Below are positions 5,198-6,454 of a stretch of DNA of 6,454 bases, piece by piece. The notes beneath the pieces were generated by a model. That model was given only the letters and a program-made list of their open reading frames with translations. It ran no database searches and was not told the origin of the DNA. The stretch lies in assembly GCA_964613745.1 (NCBI GenBank), contig CAZTJA010000136.1, positions 1 through 6,454 of the forward strand, read 5' to 3'. The DNA comes from CAZTJA01 sp964613745 (GTDB lineage Bacteria > Desulfobacterota > Desulfomonilia > Desulfomonilales > Desulfomonilaceae). Within the stretch, counting starts at the first letter, position 1. Each line of letters begins with the position of its first letter. Made by a program: the position numbers and the translations under genes.

Positions 5198-6355
5198 ATG
5201 ATACGCAAGCTTTTGCAACGCCTCTTTTTGCCGCGACCCCAAAGTGCCCGGGATGAACTCGGTACTCAAAGTCACGGCCTTATGAATAGACGCTGGAAAC
5301 TGCTTCAAGTTGAATCGGCAATGTCATGCAATCTGCGTTGCATTATGTGCCCATGGATAGACGTCCGGGATCATCTTGACAACAAGGCTCTGATGAGACC
5401 GGAAATTTGGGAATCGCTGCGGAGGCATTTGCCTGAAGTAATTTCCGTAGATTTTACCGGCGGAGGCGAACCGTTACTTCAGCCACTCATCCCCGAATGG
5501 ATCAACGACGCAAAGTCGGCGGGCTGTGAAGCCGGCCTTCTGACTAATGGACTGCTCTTGAGCCGCTCTAAGGCGGAAGCTCTCATATCGGCGGGCCTGG
5601 ACTGGTTGTGTGTATCCATAGATGGGGCTGACAAATCAACGTATGAAAGGATCCGCCAAGGTTCAGATTTTGACATCGTATGTAAAAACCTGGAGCAAGT
5701 TTCCAAGTTACGTAGAAATGGACTGCCGAAAACCATGATCAATTTTGTAATCATGTCGGCTAATTTTCATCAAATCGAAGATATAGTCAAACTTGCTTCA
5801 AAGCTTGGTGTGGACCACGTGAACATGAAACAGTGTGAAGTAATTCGCGGAACACACGGCCGGGACTGCGGTCTTTTTGGACCGAACACTTCACCGGAAA
5901 TAAAAAAGCGAGAAGCCTTGTTGAAAAAAGCAGTTAAACTCGCAAAAAGATTAGGTCTGGTTGCCACGCTATCTCCGTTCATTCCTTCGGAACGCCCCGT
6001 TTGCGATCAGGATCCCCGAGGCTCCATGTTCGTGGCCTATGATGGAACAGTCGGCCCATGCATTAACGCCGTTTACGGCGGCCCCACAACTTTCCTCGGG
6101 AAGGATGCTTTTACGCCTACGATTCATTACGGCAGGATTCCCGAAAAGGATCTTCTCGATATTTGGAATTCTGAAACATGCAAATTCTACAGAGTTCGAT
6201 TTAGCGAACGTTGTCACGAATACGAAAGTACGTTTATGGACTCGCTCATGTCAAATTCCCATAGCTCGCCGGAACGAATTCATGAATCAGCTTGCAAACG
6301 TATGCCCAACGCACCCGAAACATGTCGGGTATGTCATTATCTTTATGGGGTGTAA
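5198..6355 (+). CDS. Radical SAM protein with SPASM-like C-terminal domain
   Basis: The 385-residue protein has the radical SAM signature C44NLRC48IMC51 (CX3CX2C), which binds a 4Fe-4S cluster and S-adenosylmethionine. TGGGEP (87-92) and the TNG/VSIDGAD strands (116-118, 139-145) complete a radical SAM core to about 255. The C-terminal part is Cys-rich: C269 and C288 around FVAYDGTVGPC, then DIWNSE.CKFYRVRFSERC (C328, C339), C366, and C376RVC379HYLYG at the end. This matches the SPASM layout that holds extra Fe-S clusters in enzymes modifying peptides (AlbA- and PqqE-like), anaerobic sulfatase-maturing enzymes and many uncharacterised relatives. The first 30 residues are basic and lie before the core. 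ATG 5198 lacks a good ribosome site (purine tract at 5176-5190, AGGA 18 bases away), so M29 at 5282 is an alternative. It follows GNAT B by 100 bases, probably co-transcribed. The cluster chemistry implies an anaerobic or microaerobic host; the substrate is unknown. Confidence 0.88.
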   Translation: MIRKLLQRLFLPRPQSARDELGTQSHGLMNRRWKLLQVESAMSCNLRCIMCPWIDVRDHLDNKALMRPEIWESLRRHLPEVISVDFTGGGEPLLQPLIPEWINDAKSAGCEAGLLTNGLLLSRSKAEALISAGLDWLCVSIDGADKSTYERIRQGSDFDIVCKNLEQVSKLRRNGLPKTMINFVIMSANFHQIEDIVKLASKLGVDHVNMKQCEVIRGTHGRDCGLFGPNTSPEIKKREALLKKAVKLAKRLGLVATLSPFIPSERPVCDQDPRGSMFVAYDGTVGPCINAVYGGPTTFLGKDAFTPTIHYGRIPEKDLLDIWNSETCKFYRVRFSERCHEYESTFMDSLMSNSHSSPERIHESACKRMPNAPETCRVCHYLYGV

Positions 6356-6367
6356 TCCAGTACACCC
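6348..6367 (+). terminator. Hairpin over the radical SAM stop codon
   Basis: GGGTGTA (6348-6354) pairs perfectly with TACACCC (6361-6367) around a six-base loop. The upstream arm includes most of the TAA stop at 6353-6355. No T tract follows, so it is not a classical intrinsic terminator. The arm GTACACC (6360-6366) could instead pair with GGTGTAC at 6431-6437, so two exclusive folds are possible. The remaining bases to 6454 hold no gene that I can support. Confidence 0.3.
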
Positions 6368-6454
6368 TCCATATCTGCTTGAATCCACCTCGTCGCATAA
6401 ATTGGTTGCTACACGAGTAATTTCATGTATGGTGTACATCTAATTGGATGGATT

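Noticed and set aside
5961..6443. Plus-strand 160-codon frame overlapping the radical SAM C-terminus
   Set aside because: It is out of frame with the SPASM-like end and shows no domain; its length follows from the base composition of the real gene.

Overview
This 6.45 kb window is a compact, mid-GC bacterial chromosomal region. By eye the genes use mixed codons with many A/T third positions, Shine-Dalgarno sites are present, and one intrinsic terminator is clear. The families present (a GT2 C-terminus, a chagasin-type inhibitor, an IGQF-repeat zinc-ribbon protein, a PspA/YjfJ-like coiled coil, TraB/GumN, two FemAB/DUF2156-like GNAT proteins and a radical SAM/SPASM protein) resemble those of Gram-negative, anaerobic Desulfobacterota (Deltaproteobacteria such as Desulfomonile or Syntrophobacter relatives). 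That assignment is an inference from family style, not from a marker gene. No phage, insertion sequence, CRISPR array, tRNA or rRNA was seen.

Layout. (1) Positions 1-657, plus strand: the C-terminus of a family 2 glycosyltransferase, then a secreted chagasin-like cysteine-protease inhibitor 34 bases downstream. (2) Positions 656-688: a hairpin between convergent genes. (3) Positions 724-2124, minus strand: a PspA/YjfJ-like coiled-coil protein with its own intrinsic terminator, followed by a zinc-ribbon protein built mostly from seven 10-11-residue IGQF repeats. (4) Positions 2347-4042, minus strand: a tight pair, a GNAT-like acyltransferase and a TraB/GumN protein 7 bases apart. (5) Positions 4043-4248: a divergent control region with sigma70-like promoters facing both ways and two AAGCTTG repeats between them. 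(6) Positions 4249-6355, plus strand: a second GNAT-like protein paralogous to the first, then a radical SAM protein with a Cys-rich SPASM-type C-terminus.

The most interesting part is 2347-6355. Two anciently diverged paralogous acyltransferase-like proteins stand back to back around one control region. One is paired with a TraB/GumN putative metalloprotease and the other with a radical SAM/SPASM enzyme. This may be a coherent peptide, lipid or envelope modification module, but no substrate can be read from the sequence. A short open frame just upstream of the minus-strand GNAT gene, overlapping its start as ATGA, is a weak candidate for a leader or small peptide. There is no gene-free stretch longer than 300 bases; the longest gaps are 2125-2346 and 4043-4248, and both carry plausible regulatory sites.
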